This document shows positions 11,410 through 22,150 of a stretch of DNA of 64,000 nt, piece by piece (position 1 is the first letter of the stretch; every line of letters starts with the position of its first letter). The position numbers were made by a program, and so were the translations under genes. The DNA is from Azorinus chamasolen (taxonomy: Eukaryota; Mollusca; Bivalvia; Cardiida; Solecurtidae): positions 58,745,453-58,809,452 of the forward strand of contig OY755239.1 in the NCBI GenBank assembly GCA_963576725.1, in the 5' to 3' direction. The notes beneath the pieces are model-generated. The model was not told the DNA's origin and did not search any database. It worked only from the letters and a program-made list of their open reading frames with translations.

Positions 11410-12275
11410 TTTTTCAAACGAGATTTTCGTTTAATATTACCATTTTTGCGAATGCCATGTGATCGAGATTTGCGTTTTCTTATAGAAAAAATTGAAAAAA
11501 TATCTATATCTTGTTCTTTTGAAATATTTCCAGTCTGGTAAATATTATCATTCAGTCCTAAAGGAAAAGGTGTTTGCAATTTTTTGATCCAATTTAATTC
11601 AGATATAAATCTAGCTTTCGATTTAAAGCTACTAGTAGCCTCCTTATCATATGTTATATTTTCAACAATTTGTACTAAAACATCTTTAAAAGAATGGCCA
11701 GATTTCCAAAAGTGTTGGTATAAAACATTGTTTAGTTTACGATTTCGACACTGATATGCATGCTCACGAAATCGAGTCTTCAAAGCACGTCCTGTTTGTC
11801 CTACGCACTGTATACCGCAACTAGGCGCGTTTCAAGTTAAAACATCAATAACGTTAGTAGTAGTACAATCAACGTCTGAGTTTATCTTGACATTAAATGT
11901 TCTACCATTAACTGTAGATTTTATAGTGGAATTACAAGAAATGTTACTACAACATATGCACCTCTTAGCAAAGCACTTTTGGATAATCGGATACACTCTG
12001 TGTCGCTTGTATAAGGACCGTTTACGAATAGAAGAAACATTTTGGATAACAGATTTTAAAGGTGAAAGTACAAATCTTGGTCCATTGAAAAAACATTTAT
12101 TAATAGAAAGAGATGGTATGTGAAAAGATGATGCCGACTGAAGATTAAGTTGTTTTAAACGAACAAAAGGTTGAAGGGAAGAGAAATTAGAATTATTTCT
12201 GGGTACTTGTACAGACGACACAGATTGCATATTTATAGCTTTCAGTTCTATCAGAGGTATTTTAACTTTATTCAT
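11406..12275 (-). pseudogene. GIY-YIG endonuclease domain of the Penelope-like element
   Basis: One frame of 290 codons from the ATG at 12273-12275, interrupted by a single TGA at 11832-11834. The first 100 residues are Ser/Asn-rich and end in a CICCSNISC cluster. Next comes NVIDVLT (GIY position), then NAPSCGIQCVGQTG (YIG position), LKTRFREH, YQHFWKSGHSF, and a helical stretch ending in a Lys/Arg-rich tail (about 40 residues). The TGA sits where a Cys codon (TGC/TGT) would be expected for the first ligand of a C-C-H-H arrangement, so it is probably a nonsense mutation. The frame ends at a TGA that overlaps the ATG of the next frame (ATGA, after a run of six A). This could be a homopolymer frameshift in what was one polyprotein. 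The expected role is to nick the target DNA to prime reverse transcription. Confidence 0.78.
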
Positions 12276-12279
12276 ATTG

Positions 12280-12473
12280 GAAAGTGATAGAGGGGCACCT
12301 GTAGTGTGTTCATCAACACGTCAATTACATTGGTGTAGCTACCAAGTGCATCAAACTGTTGGTGAACACAACACCTACCACGAGGTGCATGACATACTTA
12401 TGACGATGTAAGAGGCGAATGAGAGTTGTGTATGTTACTTGCATATCCTGCAAGAGAATGATAACAACATCGA
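12280..12473. other. Spacer between PLE copies, possible PLE 5' region
   Basis: About 190 bases between the RT fragment and the ATG of the GIY-YIG frame. It contains a partial inverted match around GGTGTAGCTACCAAGTGCATC and GGTGAACACAACACCTACC. It may be the 5' untranslated part of the PLE. Nothing else was recognised. Confidence 0.3.
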
Positions 12474-12960
12474 TTAAAGGTTTTTTTCTATTATTTTAAT
12501 CAGTTTATCCTTTATAAGATGGTGAGGTAGAGTAGTATAGAGTGTAGAGAAATCATAAGAGTTCAGTGAAGAAATGTTATACTGTTCATTTTCAAGTTTC
12601 GTTAGAACATCGTTTGAATTTTTTATGGACCAAAAAACAGTAATACCAGAATTTTCATATATTTTATCACAGTAACGTTTTACATGTTCTTTGATCGTAG
12701 TAAGACAGGACGTCAAAAGTTTAGATATTTTAGTAGTGGTACAACAGCTAGAGTTGGCTATAAAACGCGCCTTATAAGGGTTTTTATGTAGTTTCGGAAT
12801 CCAGTACAAAGTAGAAAGGTTATGTTGTTTTATGTTAGGACCAGACTTAAAATTATTGCACATTTTTACATGTTCCGAGACTATATCTTTTTTTATATCT
12901 TTTTCAGGTGTTGGAACTGTTATATAAGTTTGTGAATAAGTTCCTTCTTTAAAACATGAT
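12474..12960 (-). pseudogene. Penelope-like RT fragment, second subfamily
   Basis: The minus strand reads TYITVPTPEKDIKKDIVSEHV, then STLYWIPKLHKNPYKARFIANSS, TIKEHVKRYCDKIYENSGITVFWSIKNS and SYDFSTLYTTLPHHLIKDKL. It covers the RT fingers and the first catalytic Asp (DFSTLY) and is open for 129 codons. It lies upstream of the GIY-YIG frame of the neighbouring copy and is truncated at both ends, so it is a separate insertion. Identity with 10549-10118 is clear but imperfect. Confidence 0.75.
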
Positions 12961-13075
12961 CACCGCCAATGTCGCATAAATGCACCACGACAAATAGAGC
13001 AGTCCCAGATCAGATGCCGCCTTTTCAAGGCTTTGTCTGGTCAAGGACTTCACTTTTTTGTCCCAATCTCAAACG
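12949..13075 (+). mobile_element. MITE family J, decayed, next to PLE
   Basis: CACCGCCAATGTCGCATAAA on the left, then GCAGTCCCAGATCAGATGCC, CGCCTTTTCAAGGC and GACTTCACTTTTTTGTC. It abuts the 5' limit of the PLE RT fragment. Confidence 0.52.
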
Positions 13076-13110
13076 TCAATAATCATATCAATAAATATCA
13101 ATGTGTTCTG

Positions 13111-13324
13111 TATGCCCTTAGCCTGCTGGAAAAAATAATGTCTGTTCAAACTCTGATCTGCTATAGTTGTTGTTGACTTTCGATTCGTTCAAGCTTTTGA
13201 GAAACTATCGACCGAGAGTCAAGCAGATTGGATCCTGATCAGACGCCGAATTACTCGGCGTCTCATCTGTATCCAAGCTGTTTGCAATTGCAAGGCAGGT
13301 CACCCTTAGCAGGCAAAGGGTTAA
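13111..13324 (-). mobile_element. MITE family C (subtype with GAGAAACTATCGACCGAG)
   Basis: The right end is GCAGGCAAAGGGTTAA with TTAA at 13321-13324. The palindrome at 13218-13272 pairs AGCAGATTGGATCC with GTATCCAAGCTG around GACGCCGAATTACTCGGCGTC. The left end (CCCTTAGCCTGCTGG) lacks an intact TTAA. Confidence 0.68.
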
Positions 13325-13676
13325 AAATAAAAGGGTATAAACACTAAAATACCAACTAAACGGAGTCAATATTTTATCAACCTTGCGGCTCCACTCTACA
13401 GCTTTTTATACGGCATAAATTGACGGCATGTGCGGAGTTTGCTTATCCAGAAGTAGTTCGTCCATTGTAGTACTCTTTGTTGGAATGTATCAAACTCATA
13501 ACTGTTAAAATAGGTTGGGACTGCTATTGAGGTGTTACTTACGTTCATTCTGTAAATACAGAGAATTTATATTAATGGTAAGTTACGTAAATTTGAACCA
13601 CGAAACAGACATACTGTCACTCGCTAGCCAGGAAAAACGACATGTAGATAAATTATATAATATAAACTGTCTGTCA

Positions 13677-14205
13677 CGAGCTTACCAGACTCATGTATTA
13701 TTTTTTCCCTGTCGTGCCCTTAACGGCTTACCTGCAGGTGCTCTGACTTCAGCAAAGCCATTGAGTACATATTTGACGGATTGTCACAGTTATTATGCTA
13801 TGTTTTACATGTTGTCCTGTGTTCACCGTCGTCTATGTTGTGGGTAAGTCCAGCGGGGATACCTTTATTTACAATATTTGTAAAGCTAGGGTGACTTTGA
13901 GAGAAGTGTGAGGTTAGGACGTCCGTAAACCGGTTTAAACCCCCAGTGGTGTTTTTGCTACTGACCGTGCCAAGGCGGTACTCTCTTTGTCACCCTTCCT
14001 TTTGTTTGCCTTGCGTCTTTGTCCTTGTGATTTGTTCATGTGTGGAACGTTTGTCCCTGGTTCTTGTGTGTCTTTTGGTGTTTTCTGTGTTCATTTCGTG
14101 TGTGTGTGTGTGTGTGTGTCATGCTGTCTATCGGTGTTTTGGTGGTGGTTGCGTTTTGCATGTGGCTTTGCCTGCTTGACTTTACTACTTTTCCATTAAC
14201 ACAAA
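13677..14205 (+). mobile_element. Solo PLE 3' tail unit, type 2
   Basis: It matches the reverse complement of 6628-7158: CTTACCAGACTCATG start, CTGCAGGTGCTCTGACTTC, AAACCGGTTTAAACCCCC at 13928-13945, a (TG)n run near 14099, and GACTTTACTACTTTTCC at the end. No RT was recognised directly upstream. Three overlapping open frames at 13946-14318 are GT-run artefacts. Confidence 0.65.
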
Positions 14206-15819
14206 ACTACGTCATCCAACAAAATTATAGTTCGGTATCAAGCTACATGTTTATCATACGTAATTTCCTAATTAATTTGATTTCTTTTTCACGTAGTATT
14301 CAGTTAAATGTCAATTGAAGTTTTCAAATCCATCGGGATATTGTCACAGAAATAGTAATCCAATTCAAGTTCACTAATTAATCTCCAAAGTGAGATAATT
14401 ATAATGAAATATGTCACGACACGAACTGGTGAAACAATGATATTGTTATAAACAAAGTGAGTTTTCATCATCCATAATGATTCCTCTACTGGCTTTATTG
14501 AAACTATAAAGAATATACCATATATCTGTACATTAAAATAACTTTATACATCCGTTCAAAATGTTTGTGGCAGCTTTCATGAGACCACTGTGTCTCTCTG
14601 AATATGTAATATATCATTTCTCAGTTTTCATTAGCTTATTGGCAGTGGCAACTTTAAAAGGGTAAATGTTGATGGTTATTACCAATCTAATTCAACTCGA
14701 TAGAGTTCAGTTCATTGTTCCAATTATGGATATTGTAATGTAATTACACAAGAAAGGGGTAATAAGAACTGAGAAGAGAATTTCAAAGTCAAATGTTATT
14801 ACAACAATTTCCTAAAGGAAATGTTAACTACTATAGAAGAGATATTGTCAGTTATATTTAAGGACGTCTATGGTGTGGGAAACTACTAATGACATTTAGA
14901 TAATAATTCGATGGTATTATTAAAATGAATCATTTTTCTTCAGTTCAATATAATAACACAAACGTAAACGAACTACTTGTGCAAATATTTAATCTTCGCT
15001 TGTGAAACCTATAACATCATTTTAGCTAAATTAAGATAAATACTATGTTTATATATATATGAAGAAAAATATTCTGTAATAACATGTACATGAACATATT
15101 TTAAACACACGGTATGTGATCAGCAAAATGTGTGTATGAATTTGTTTTGCAGTGAAGTACGTGATATGCCAGTTGCTAAGAAGGATATGTTCTGTTTTAT
15201 TATGTTCTATTATCAGCTGTTTAATGTTATTAGTAAACACAGCTACTGTATCACAATTAATAAACTTTAAAACCTTGAACTTACGTTGTTTTTTAAACTC
15301 GATGTCTGAATTAGTTGAGTGATCGAGTGTTTGGGCATTGTGATATACCCGTAAGGTCACGTAGCACTGGTGATAATTGCGAAAACATATTTTTGTGTTT
15401 TCATAGTAAATATATATTATTTGATGTCGAATAATATATATACTGTGCCTACTACGATTAAAAAGCGTTCGTTGCAACAACGCAAATAATGATACACACA
15501 ATATTACTGTACAATACAATATATAATATAACTAAGAAATATATACATTTCGTTCCATGGCTAATTATAAATTTGGCATTAATCTGCAAATTAATTACAG
15601 TATTTGTAACCGGACCCGAGCGTTTCTGGTTCTTACAGCAATAGACTGTCAATACGAAATAAAAGCGGTAATTTATCATTAAGACACTAAAACCAGTGTT
15701 ATATGCCTGAACCAAACGCACCAATCCATATCTTTCCCTACTGAATTCATTTCGCATTTAGTAATGCATAGAATATTGATATGAACATGCGTGAATCAGC
15801 TGTACTTAAATAAAAACAA
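14206..15819. other. AT-rich stretch without supported genes
   Basis: The 156- and 99-codon minus frames at 15049-15757 are rich in Tyr/Ile/Cys and show no domain, good start context or repeat match. I do not call them. Confidence 0.45.
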
Positions 15820-16000
15820 CAGGCAAAGCTCACTGAAATAAATGTCTTAATAATTTCAATTAATGATAGACTGTGAATCCGTTACGGAATTAAATAATTT
15901 CATTGGCTTCTTTAATTTCATGTTAAATTTTATATCTCCCTAATTATGCCAATCAATTTACTGAACACGAGATTCAACAATTTCTGAGTCATTCCTGGTA
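15820..16000 (+). repeat. Dispersed repeat family S
   Basis: AAATAAATGTCTTAATAATT, CATTGGCTTCTTTAATTTC, ATGCCAATCAATTTACTG. The same order is seen at 18440-18760, 23360-23680 and 37430-37680. There are no inverted ends and no open frame. Confidence 0.5.
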
Positions 16001-16969
16001 CGCTTTCGGTATTGAGAAGGTAAGGAAAGTTTCTGTGCAGGTTGTGTGTGCATGTATATACGCACGTCAGTTCTTCTTTAGGGTCATACTTCTGTAAGGT
16101 ATCTCCTGCATGACTTCTGTTCTATCATTTTGTCATGTTTATTTTTAATTTGTTTTCTTTTTTCAATTACATCGTTAAATAATGTTATATGGTGAATCCT
16201 AAATAAGATATGAAATAATGTTTTGCAACTCGTATAGGTATTGGGCGGATGTTTTACCGTTTTCGACACTTAATAGGCCATGTAGCACTATGATGAGTCA
16301 TGGGGACATGATATTGTTAATAATACGATGATATTCGATATTATTACACTGAGAATTATACAATGTAGCAGGTTCTTTGCACCAAAGAGAAACGGGGGTT
16401 GTGTTTGGTTTCCTTCGGGTCATTTGGTGGCTCGCGAGTCCACTTCTTGGCGCAAACAAGTGAGTATGGTATGACTATTGACACACGGTCATTGTGTGGC
16501 CTAACTCTTACCGTGTTGTCCTTTTCTGCCATGCATCCATCCTTTTCTACTAAGCATCTATCGGTTTCAAACTTTTCTTAATATTTGGACGCTAACGGTT
16601 CATGTTTAATATCTGCTATTACCATGCCCAGTGCTGATTATCTACAGATATTTAGGTAGTCTTCGTATATGTGTCTCGAGTCTTGATAAAAATGTTTACT
16701 TATTGTAGCTCACTAAAAGGGACATATTTTTGCCACTAACTATCTTGCATCCTTCCTTAATATACGAGCAGACATTACTACTGTCTTCTTCAGACTGACT
16801 GTGAAGCCACATGCACTTGCAGTGACTGCAAAGTAACCCTACCTCTATCTCTACCAGTAACCTATGAATACTATATTGCAACCAGCAACTGTAAGACCAG
16901 CTGGTCCATTATCTCGGTGTGGACCAACATTCTTCTTAAATCAGAAACGACCACCATCAGTGCGTGCGT

Positions 16970-17020
16970 CGCATGCACGCGTGCGTGCGTGCGTGCGTGC
17001 GTGCGCGTGTGCGCGTGTGC

Positions 17021-17068
<48 letters not shown>

Positions 17069-17085
17069 CCGTGCGGGCGTGCTTC
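16970..17085 (+). repeat. GT/GCGT simple repeat
   Basis: (GTGC)n, then GCGCGTGT units, then (GT)n of about 36 bases, then GCGTCC. This is a long alternating purine-pyrimidine tract, able in principle to adopt Z-DNA. Two open frames across it are artefacts. Confidence 0.85.
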
Positions 17086-17344
17086 CGTGTGTTTAACGTC
17101 TTACCAGGCTACCATCAGCGTGTGGGTGGAGGTAAAGTCCTACCAGGCTGCCATCATTGTGTGGGCTGGGATTAACTTCGCATTTACTACACCATTTGCA
17201 ATATATATTGGAAGAAATAAGTCCATTGTTAATATAAATATCTATTTCTAACAAGGGGTCTGTAAGTCTGAAATGTTTTGCGTATTTGTAGTTTAGTTTT
17301 TATGGGGTATGCAGAGGAAAGCATTGAATAAAATGGACTATCGA

Positions 17345-17690
17345 TATGAGCAATGTCGTCCAAATATCTATATCTGCTTGTGTGTCAGGTTTAAGACTTA
17401 ACATGAACTGCATCTCAGAGCAATGCAAAGTTCTGGTACGTGTGGTGCGCTGGTTGTGTTAATACTTACCTGACGATATATGCCGCCTCTATAACGGCTA
17501 TAAAGGAGAAAGGCGAGTAATTAACAAACCTCGGACCAAGTCCACATTCTGTAATGCTTAATACTGCCATCCGTGAAAAAAACACGGTCAGCATTGCTCA
17601 CGAGAAATAATCCTTTTTTACCTGGCAAATGTTTTCTTTTCTGAATAAGTTTGGTGAGTTTTGTTTTGATATGATCATATGACTCCATAG
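17345..17690 (-). pseudogene. Penelope-like RT fragment, heavily mutated
   Basis: The minus strand has short matches to the RT: LTKLIQKRKHLPGK, FFTDGSIKHYRMWTWSEVC, FLLYSRYRGGIYRQV and RYRYLDDI. It lacks the GIPMG block and has stops and deletions. It covers the same region as 9740-10100. Confidence 0.62.
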
Positions 17691-17833
17691 GAGCAAATGC
17701 TTTATAATTATTACAATAGTTTAAAAACTACACAATTCTAGAAGTCACCTTTTCTCTAATAAATGCTCCTTTTCGGTAGATTTATTCAAAGAGGTTGGGT
17801 CTAAAAATGGACATGGGGGAATGGGTTATCCTA
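17682..17833 (+). mobile_element. MITE family A, right half only
   Basis: It starts inside the hairpin (CCATAGGAGCAAATGC), continues through ACTACACAATTCTAG, TGCTCCTTTTCGGTAG and GGTTGGGTCTAAAAATGG, and ends AATGGGTTA. The left half is absent and abuts the PLE RT fragment. Confidence 0.6.
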
Positions 17834-18041
17834 GTAACTCCATAAAGGGGACATAAATTGGACAAAGGAAAACGGCATTGACGTCTCACCATTTGCTGAA
17901 CCAATTGATGGTATTGTGACAGTTGGTCGTAACATAGCAAAACTACAAACAGGCCGCAGTTACTCCACACATACGTCTTCCTACGCCTTCGCAAATAGAG
18001 TAGACCCAGTATAAACATGCGTATTTGAGACAAATGGCAGC

Positions 18042-18244
18042 TTAACCCATTTGCTCCCAGTGGATTCTTCCGTGCTTATATATTGGATTAGTCTATATTT
18101 TATCTAAGGGATGTCTTGTCTAAATTTTCATTTTTGTTTTGTTTTTATATTGAATTTCCTATCAGCAAACAGTGTAGACTCTGATCAGAGTCTACACTGT
18201 TTGCCTACGTCCCATATATGGGAGCGTGGGAGCAAATGGATTAA
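18042..18244 (-). mobile_element. MITE family F (TTAA ends) with half hairpin
   Basis: TTAACCCATTTGCTCCCAG to GGGAGCAAATGGATTAA. The hairpin AGCAAACAGTGTAGACTC / GAGTCTACACTGTTTGC meets at TGATCA, without the GACGCCGCAT centre of other copies. CCCATATATGGGAG is on the right. Confidence 0.75.
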
Positions 18245-18439
18245 TGTACGGTGAAACGGTGAAATGCATTCCGGTTTAGAGGGGATTTACTGTATTCGGC
18301 GAATTTACCGTAACTCATGTCGAAGTAAAATTAGTAAGTTTTAGATATCCGTTTTTAAAAGAAGATCATCGATCCTTGTCTTGTATTCTTTAATTCTATT
18401 CTCGTCCTTCGTTTTATGGAATATTTATTGTTTTATGGA

Positions 18440-19125
18440 ATATAAACACGTGTAAATGAACCGTGGATAGAAATAAATAATACGTAAACCAAATGAGAAA
18501 TAAATGTCTTAATGATATTAGATAATGTTAGACCTTAAATCATTTTAATCATACAAATGGCTTCTGAAATCAAATTCCTACTTTAATTATATGATTCAAT
18601 TCGCCTAGCACGATTTCTGACTATTTACGAGATAAAATTATCTTATTTTGTTCTTTCGATCGTATGATAGATCCAGGAAAATGTGCACAATGTTTATAAC
18701 AGAATAATTGTGTTTCTCATGTTTAACTTATGAAAGAATAATGCAGACATAATTATACTTCTTTGTTTGTTTACATTAATTATTTACTCCATAAATATGC
18801 ATTTCTACGCCTTTGCAAAAAGAGTATATTCAGATCAAACGACTCCTATAAGAACCATCTCATCAGGGTCTGCTTTGTTTGCTTGCGGTATAATATAGAT
18901 CTATTTCTACAGCTTCTGTCACGGCCAAACTATACCATTTAAAAACTGATCTAATTAATATTCATGATGTCATAATTTCTTACACGAATACTCATGGAGT
19001 GATTCAGGAATAACTTGTCAAATAAGAAAGAGACAGAATAATGTGAAACTTCAAGAAAAACAAAAAATCTCAAAGAAAACTTAAGAATATTCCATATAAT
19101 TCCGTCTCTTTCTTAGTACAGTAAA
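18440..19125 (+). repeat. Segmental duplicate 1 (family S core plus flanks)
   Basis: GAAATAAATGTCTTAATGAT, AATGGCTTCTGAAATC, GACTATTTACGAGATAAAA, then family D MITE 18776-19013, then CATATAATTCCGTCTCTTTC and TAGTACAGTAAAAC. It pairs with 23360-23830, which lacks the MITE. Confidence 0.6.
18776..19013 (+). mobile_element. MITE family D (TTAA ends), with a paralogous empty site
   Basis: TTAATTATTTACTCC to ATACTCATGGAGTGATTC. The hairpin GCAAAAAGAGTATATTC ... CTGCTTTGTTTGC has a decayed apex CTCCTATAAGAACC. The flanking DNA is duplicated at 23.74 kb without the element, which defines the ends at TTAA/ATAA. Confidence 0.72.
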
Positions 19126-19665
19126 ACTAATTTCTAATTCGGTATTTTAGTAAAAATTATAAATGTACTTTTGCAGTGTTACAATTCCCAAGAGAATACT
19201 TTCATTTGTAGATAATATGTCCCAAAACGAAATGAGACCACTTATCAAATTGAACACTTTAAAGTCAACAATTGGACCTTTCCTGAAGCATGATACCGAA
19301 ATATATACATATACAACCGATCCAGTCAGTCATTCCGTCATCGGTAAGCAGTACAAGAGCTTGTTTAACCTATCTACTCCGGCAATTCCATTTAATAGGA
19401 CATAAGCAAGCGGTGTAAACCCAAGTAAGACAGCTTCTACAGAAACATACGATCTAAGTATATTATGTTTGCCATGGCAACACATGAGAAACATGCAGTA
19501 ACGGATTCAACCTAAATATGAATGGCATTGAATACTGCTTGCCTCTCTTTGATTTTATGGCTGAATGCATGTAACAAAAATGTGACGTGTATTTTGACAT
19601 GATAATCTTTGAAAAAATCCCTTAGTGGCCGAAATATTAGATAAGAGCAATTCAAGTATTTATGT

Positions 19666-19908
19666 AACCTATTTACCATATTGACGCATTTTGACGCCCC
19701 TGTATATTTACTTATAGTGACTTATTGAAACCATTGTGATAAATAGAGCATTTACTCCATAGGAGCAAATGACCTATTTATCACAATGGTTTCAAAACTA
19801 CTAAAAAAATACTAAATTTTGCCTTTTTTCTAGTAAATGTTCCTTTTCGGTAGATTTATTCATAAGGGTTGAATCTAAAATAGCAATAAAAATGAGAGAA
19901 TGGGTTAA
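19666..19908 (+). mobile_element. MITE family A
   Basis: TATTGACGCATTTTGACG on the left, palindrome GAAACCATTGTG...CACAATGGTTTC at 19725-19794 (apex ACTCCATAGGAGC), GTTCCTTTTCGGTAG on the right, end AATGGGTTAA at 19899-19908. Confidence 0.72.
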
Positions 19909-20439
19909 TGTGAATCGGTAACTTAGGCAACGTCAAAGTAGTATTTCAATTATCTTTTTATTAGTACAGTCAAGACATAATTATTGAAATGTCAAGCATT
20001 TCTGATTGGTTTTTCTTCATCAAATATGTGCTGTATAATTAGATACAATTTACATTTGTTACGACTATACAAAGTCAACCAAGATAAATGTAATTTTGCA
20101 ATGATAAATATCGTAATAGGGAACTTTTGTTTATAGATAATAAGAGTAAAACGACGTTGCAAGTTAAAACGGGTTTGCTTGGGATTCAGAATGTTTCCAG
20201 AAAGACGGATCAAACGGATATGTTTAATGTTAATATGTGGATTAATCCTACAATGTGAGATGTTTCGACAAATGTGATCCAGTCAGTCTTTAAATTGCAA
20301 TACAAACCTAGTCATGTTCTATAAACCAGTTAATCCATTGATGTGACATAAGTAGGCGGTATAGACCTCTGGTTTCGTCTTTTGCTAAACCAGTCGATAT
20401 TCTTGCGGCACATCGTCGTAACAGAGCAAACGTGTAAGA

Positions 20440-20520
20440 AATACCGCTAGAATCAAACTCGGATCTCCCGGTTTAAAAGCCAGAACTGAAGAATTGGTTC
20501 GCTTACACAATTGTCAGACA
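20440..20520 (-). repeat. tRNA-derived SINE remnant
   Basis: On minus, GGCTTTTAAACCGGGAGAT and CCGAGTTTGATTCTAGC read like the anticodon-to-B-box part of a tRNA-derived SINE. A weaker relative is at 20725-20790 (minus: CTCGGGTTCGATTC). Neither folds into a full tRNA by eye. Confidence 0.38.
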
Positions 20521-20900
20521 TTGATTGCATACTCGCAGCTATGCATACTGGAGGTAGCAGTGCTGAACTGTAACAATACCCTTCTTCAAACATTTGATGA
20601 CGTCAAAGTCTTTTGGCCAGCACAGTCCATTTTTGAAATATTTTGACTGTCATGATCCATCCTAGACGAAGACCAACGTTATAGGGTTTAATCGCGTCAA
20701 AGCATAGTTATACATATTTCTATCTGAAGTGTGAATCGAACCCGAGTTTCACTTACGCAGTTATAATCAAAGCTATGTACATTGAAGTAAGGATTGCCAA
20801 TTTGTAACAAAGGTAATCGTTTATACTAGCACATATTTTGTTTATGGTGCCAATGGATCTGTTTTAAAAAAATTGACGAGAGTTTACCGCAAATTATATA

Positions 20901-21051
20901 CAGTAGAACCTGTCTTAAGCGACCATAAAAAACCATTTTGTATGGTATGTAATAGCTTAATGCAGGTACAAAGTAATGCATTAATTAACCATCTGCTTTG
21001 TAAGACTCCTGTGTTCAAAAAATACTAGGCCGCTTAGGACAGTTTCTACTG
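20901..21051 (+). mobile_element. MITE family P, hairpin half lost
   Basis: CAGTAGAACCTGTC to GACAGTTTCTACTG with TA at 20899-20900 and 21052-21053. One arm (AGCTTAATGCAGGTAC) remains. GCGACCA / GGCCGC lie inside the ends. Confidence 0.74.
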
Positions 21052-21056
21052 TATAA

Positions 21057-21287
21057 GTAAAACCCATTTGTGCCCACGATCCCATATATGGGATAATGGC
21101 AAACAGTGTAGACTCTGATCAGACGCCGCATGATGCGTCGTCTGATCGGAGTCGACACTGTTTGCTGATAGGAATTTCAATATAAAACAAAACGAAAATG
21201 AAAATTTAAACCAGCCATCCCTTAGATAAAACTTGGACTAAGCCAGTATATTAGCATGGAAGAATCCACTGGGCACACATGGGTTAA
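21057..21287 (+). mobile_element. MITE family F
   Basis: AACCCATTTGTGCCC to CACACATGGGTTAA. The palindrome 21103-21168 is GCAAACAGTGTAGACTC ... GAGTCGACACTGTTTGC with centre GACGCCGCATGATGCGTCGTC. The left TTAA has become GTAA. Confidence 0.74.
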
Positions 21288-21392
21288 TGTTAGACGTCCG
21301 TTTTACCAATTGTAGGAGCAGTACTGTCATCGAACCTTATATAGAATCATTTAACCCTCTTACTGCCAAAGTTTGTCTTCTTCATTAGAGGG

Positions 21393-21528
21393 TTAATACA
21401 CGTTTTTTCGTTCAATAACATCTGCAGTGTCCCGAGGGACTGTTGTTGGCCCGAGCCCGAAGGGCGAGGGCAACAACATTCCCGAGGGACACTGAAGATG
21501 TTATTGCCCGACAACAAACGTGTATTAA
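21393..21528. mobile_element. Foldback element K with CCCGAGGGACACTG arms
   Basis: TTAATACACGTTTTTTCG pairs with CAACAAACGTGTATTAA. The inner parts AACATCTGCAGTGTCCCGAG and CCCGAGGGACACTGAAG pair too. A central GGCCCGAGCCCGAAGGGCG is self-complementary. TTAA lies at both ends. It is unrelated in sequence to the other palindromes. Confidence 0.68.
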
Positions 21529-21929
21529 CGCTATTCTTGCATAAAAGCTATTTTCTGCTTTCCTGCATCAATTTGACTTTTCCAAATGCAAGCAAAACTA
21601 TACACTTCTTTGACACTTCGTTCGATGTATGCTATTTCTGGGCCATTGTTTTCTTTCTGGTGTCATATCATGATTGTATTATCAGATACCGTTTACACGG
21701 AATTTCATTCAATATGTCTATAACTAAAAACAGTTCATTATCGGTGCCCCTGAAATACTCGAATCGTTCACCTAGCTTAGGCCAAAACGCTATATAGCAT
21801 GAATTCGCGTCCATTGTTTACCGTAGGCCCCGAATAGGTATAATTAAAACCGGTCAACAACAGCGCGTGAGCACGAGTATCGCCTTGTTAATAATGGTCT
21901 AGCGGGACTACAACAGCACGTTTTGTGCA

Positions 21930-22066
21930 AGAATATTGTTTCACAAACAGCCACAGTAACAAACAGTTTGGATCCTGATGAGACGCCGAGTTACTCGTCG
22001 TCTCATCTGGATCCAAACTGTTTGCATAGGTAATCACAGATACGGCATTGGGAGCGAAGGATTTAA
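21930..22066 (-). mobile_element. MITE family C, truncated on the left
   Basis: The palindrome 21961-22025 (AAACAGTTTGGATCC ... GGATCCAAACTGTTTG) contains GACGCCGAGTTACTCGTCGTC. The right end is GATACGGCATTGGGAGCGAA then TTTAA. TTAA 22063-22066 also begins the next element. Confidence 0.65.
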
Positions 22067-22150
22067 CCCTTTGAATGAGGGAAACTAGTTGCAATCAGTG
22101 TAGATCCAAATCAGAGGGCTACTACAGAGCACTCTGATCTTGGTCTCCAA
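22063..22150 (+). repeat. Palindromic repeat family G (AATCAGAGGG type)
   Basis: TTAACCCTTTGAATGAGGG, then GTGTAGATCCAAATCAGAGG ... CACTCTGATCTTGGTCTCC. It shares TTAA with the preceding family C element. Similar cores lie at 36490-36558, 44380-44440 and 55530-55583. Confidence 0.5.

Larger units (their letters stand above)
8115..12275 (-). mobile_element. Penelope-like retroelement with N-terminal GIY-YIG (Naiad-like), inactive
   Basis: On minus the order is: cysteine-containing leader and GIY-YIG endonuclease (12275-11406), RT N-terminal part (11409-10571), RT palm (10549-9600), an intervening 3' tail unit (9603-9125), RT C-terminal region (9125-8655) and a second tail unit (8640-8120). 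Most Penelope-like elements carry GIY-YIG after the RT. An upstream position is the hallmark of the permuted Naiad/Chlamys clade. Multiple frameshifts and stops make it a fossil. The inner tail may mark a junction between two copies rather than one insertion. Confidence 0.8.

Noticed and set aside
13946..14318. Three overlapping open frames (77, 70 and 92 codons) and the minus frames at 6571-6909
   Set aside because: They are Cys/Val/Leu-rich products of the GT run in PLE tails, in several frames at once, with no domain.
15049..15757. Minus frames of 156 and 99 codons
   Set aside because: Composition is as expected for AT-rich non-coding DNA, with no recognisable motif or splice pattern.
16864..17251. 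Open frames of 103 and 95 codons over the GT/GCGT tract
   Set aside because: These are repeat-encoded Cys/Val/Arg runs without stops because of the simple repeat.
19163..19405. Open frame of 80 codons with GATCCAGTCAGTC, also near 20277
   Set aside because: The related stretch at 20277-20375 is not open in the same way, so this is a short non-coding repeat rather than a gene.
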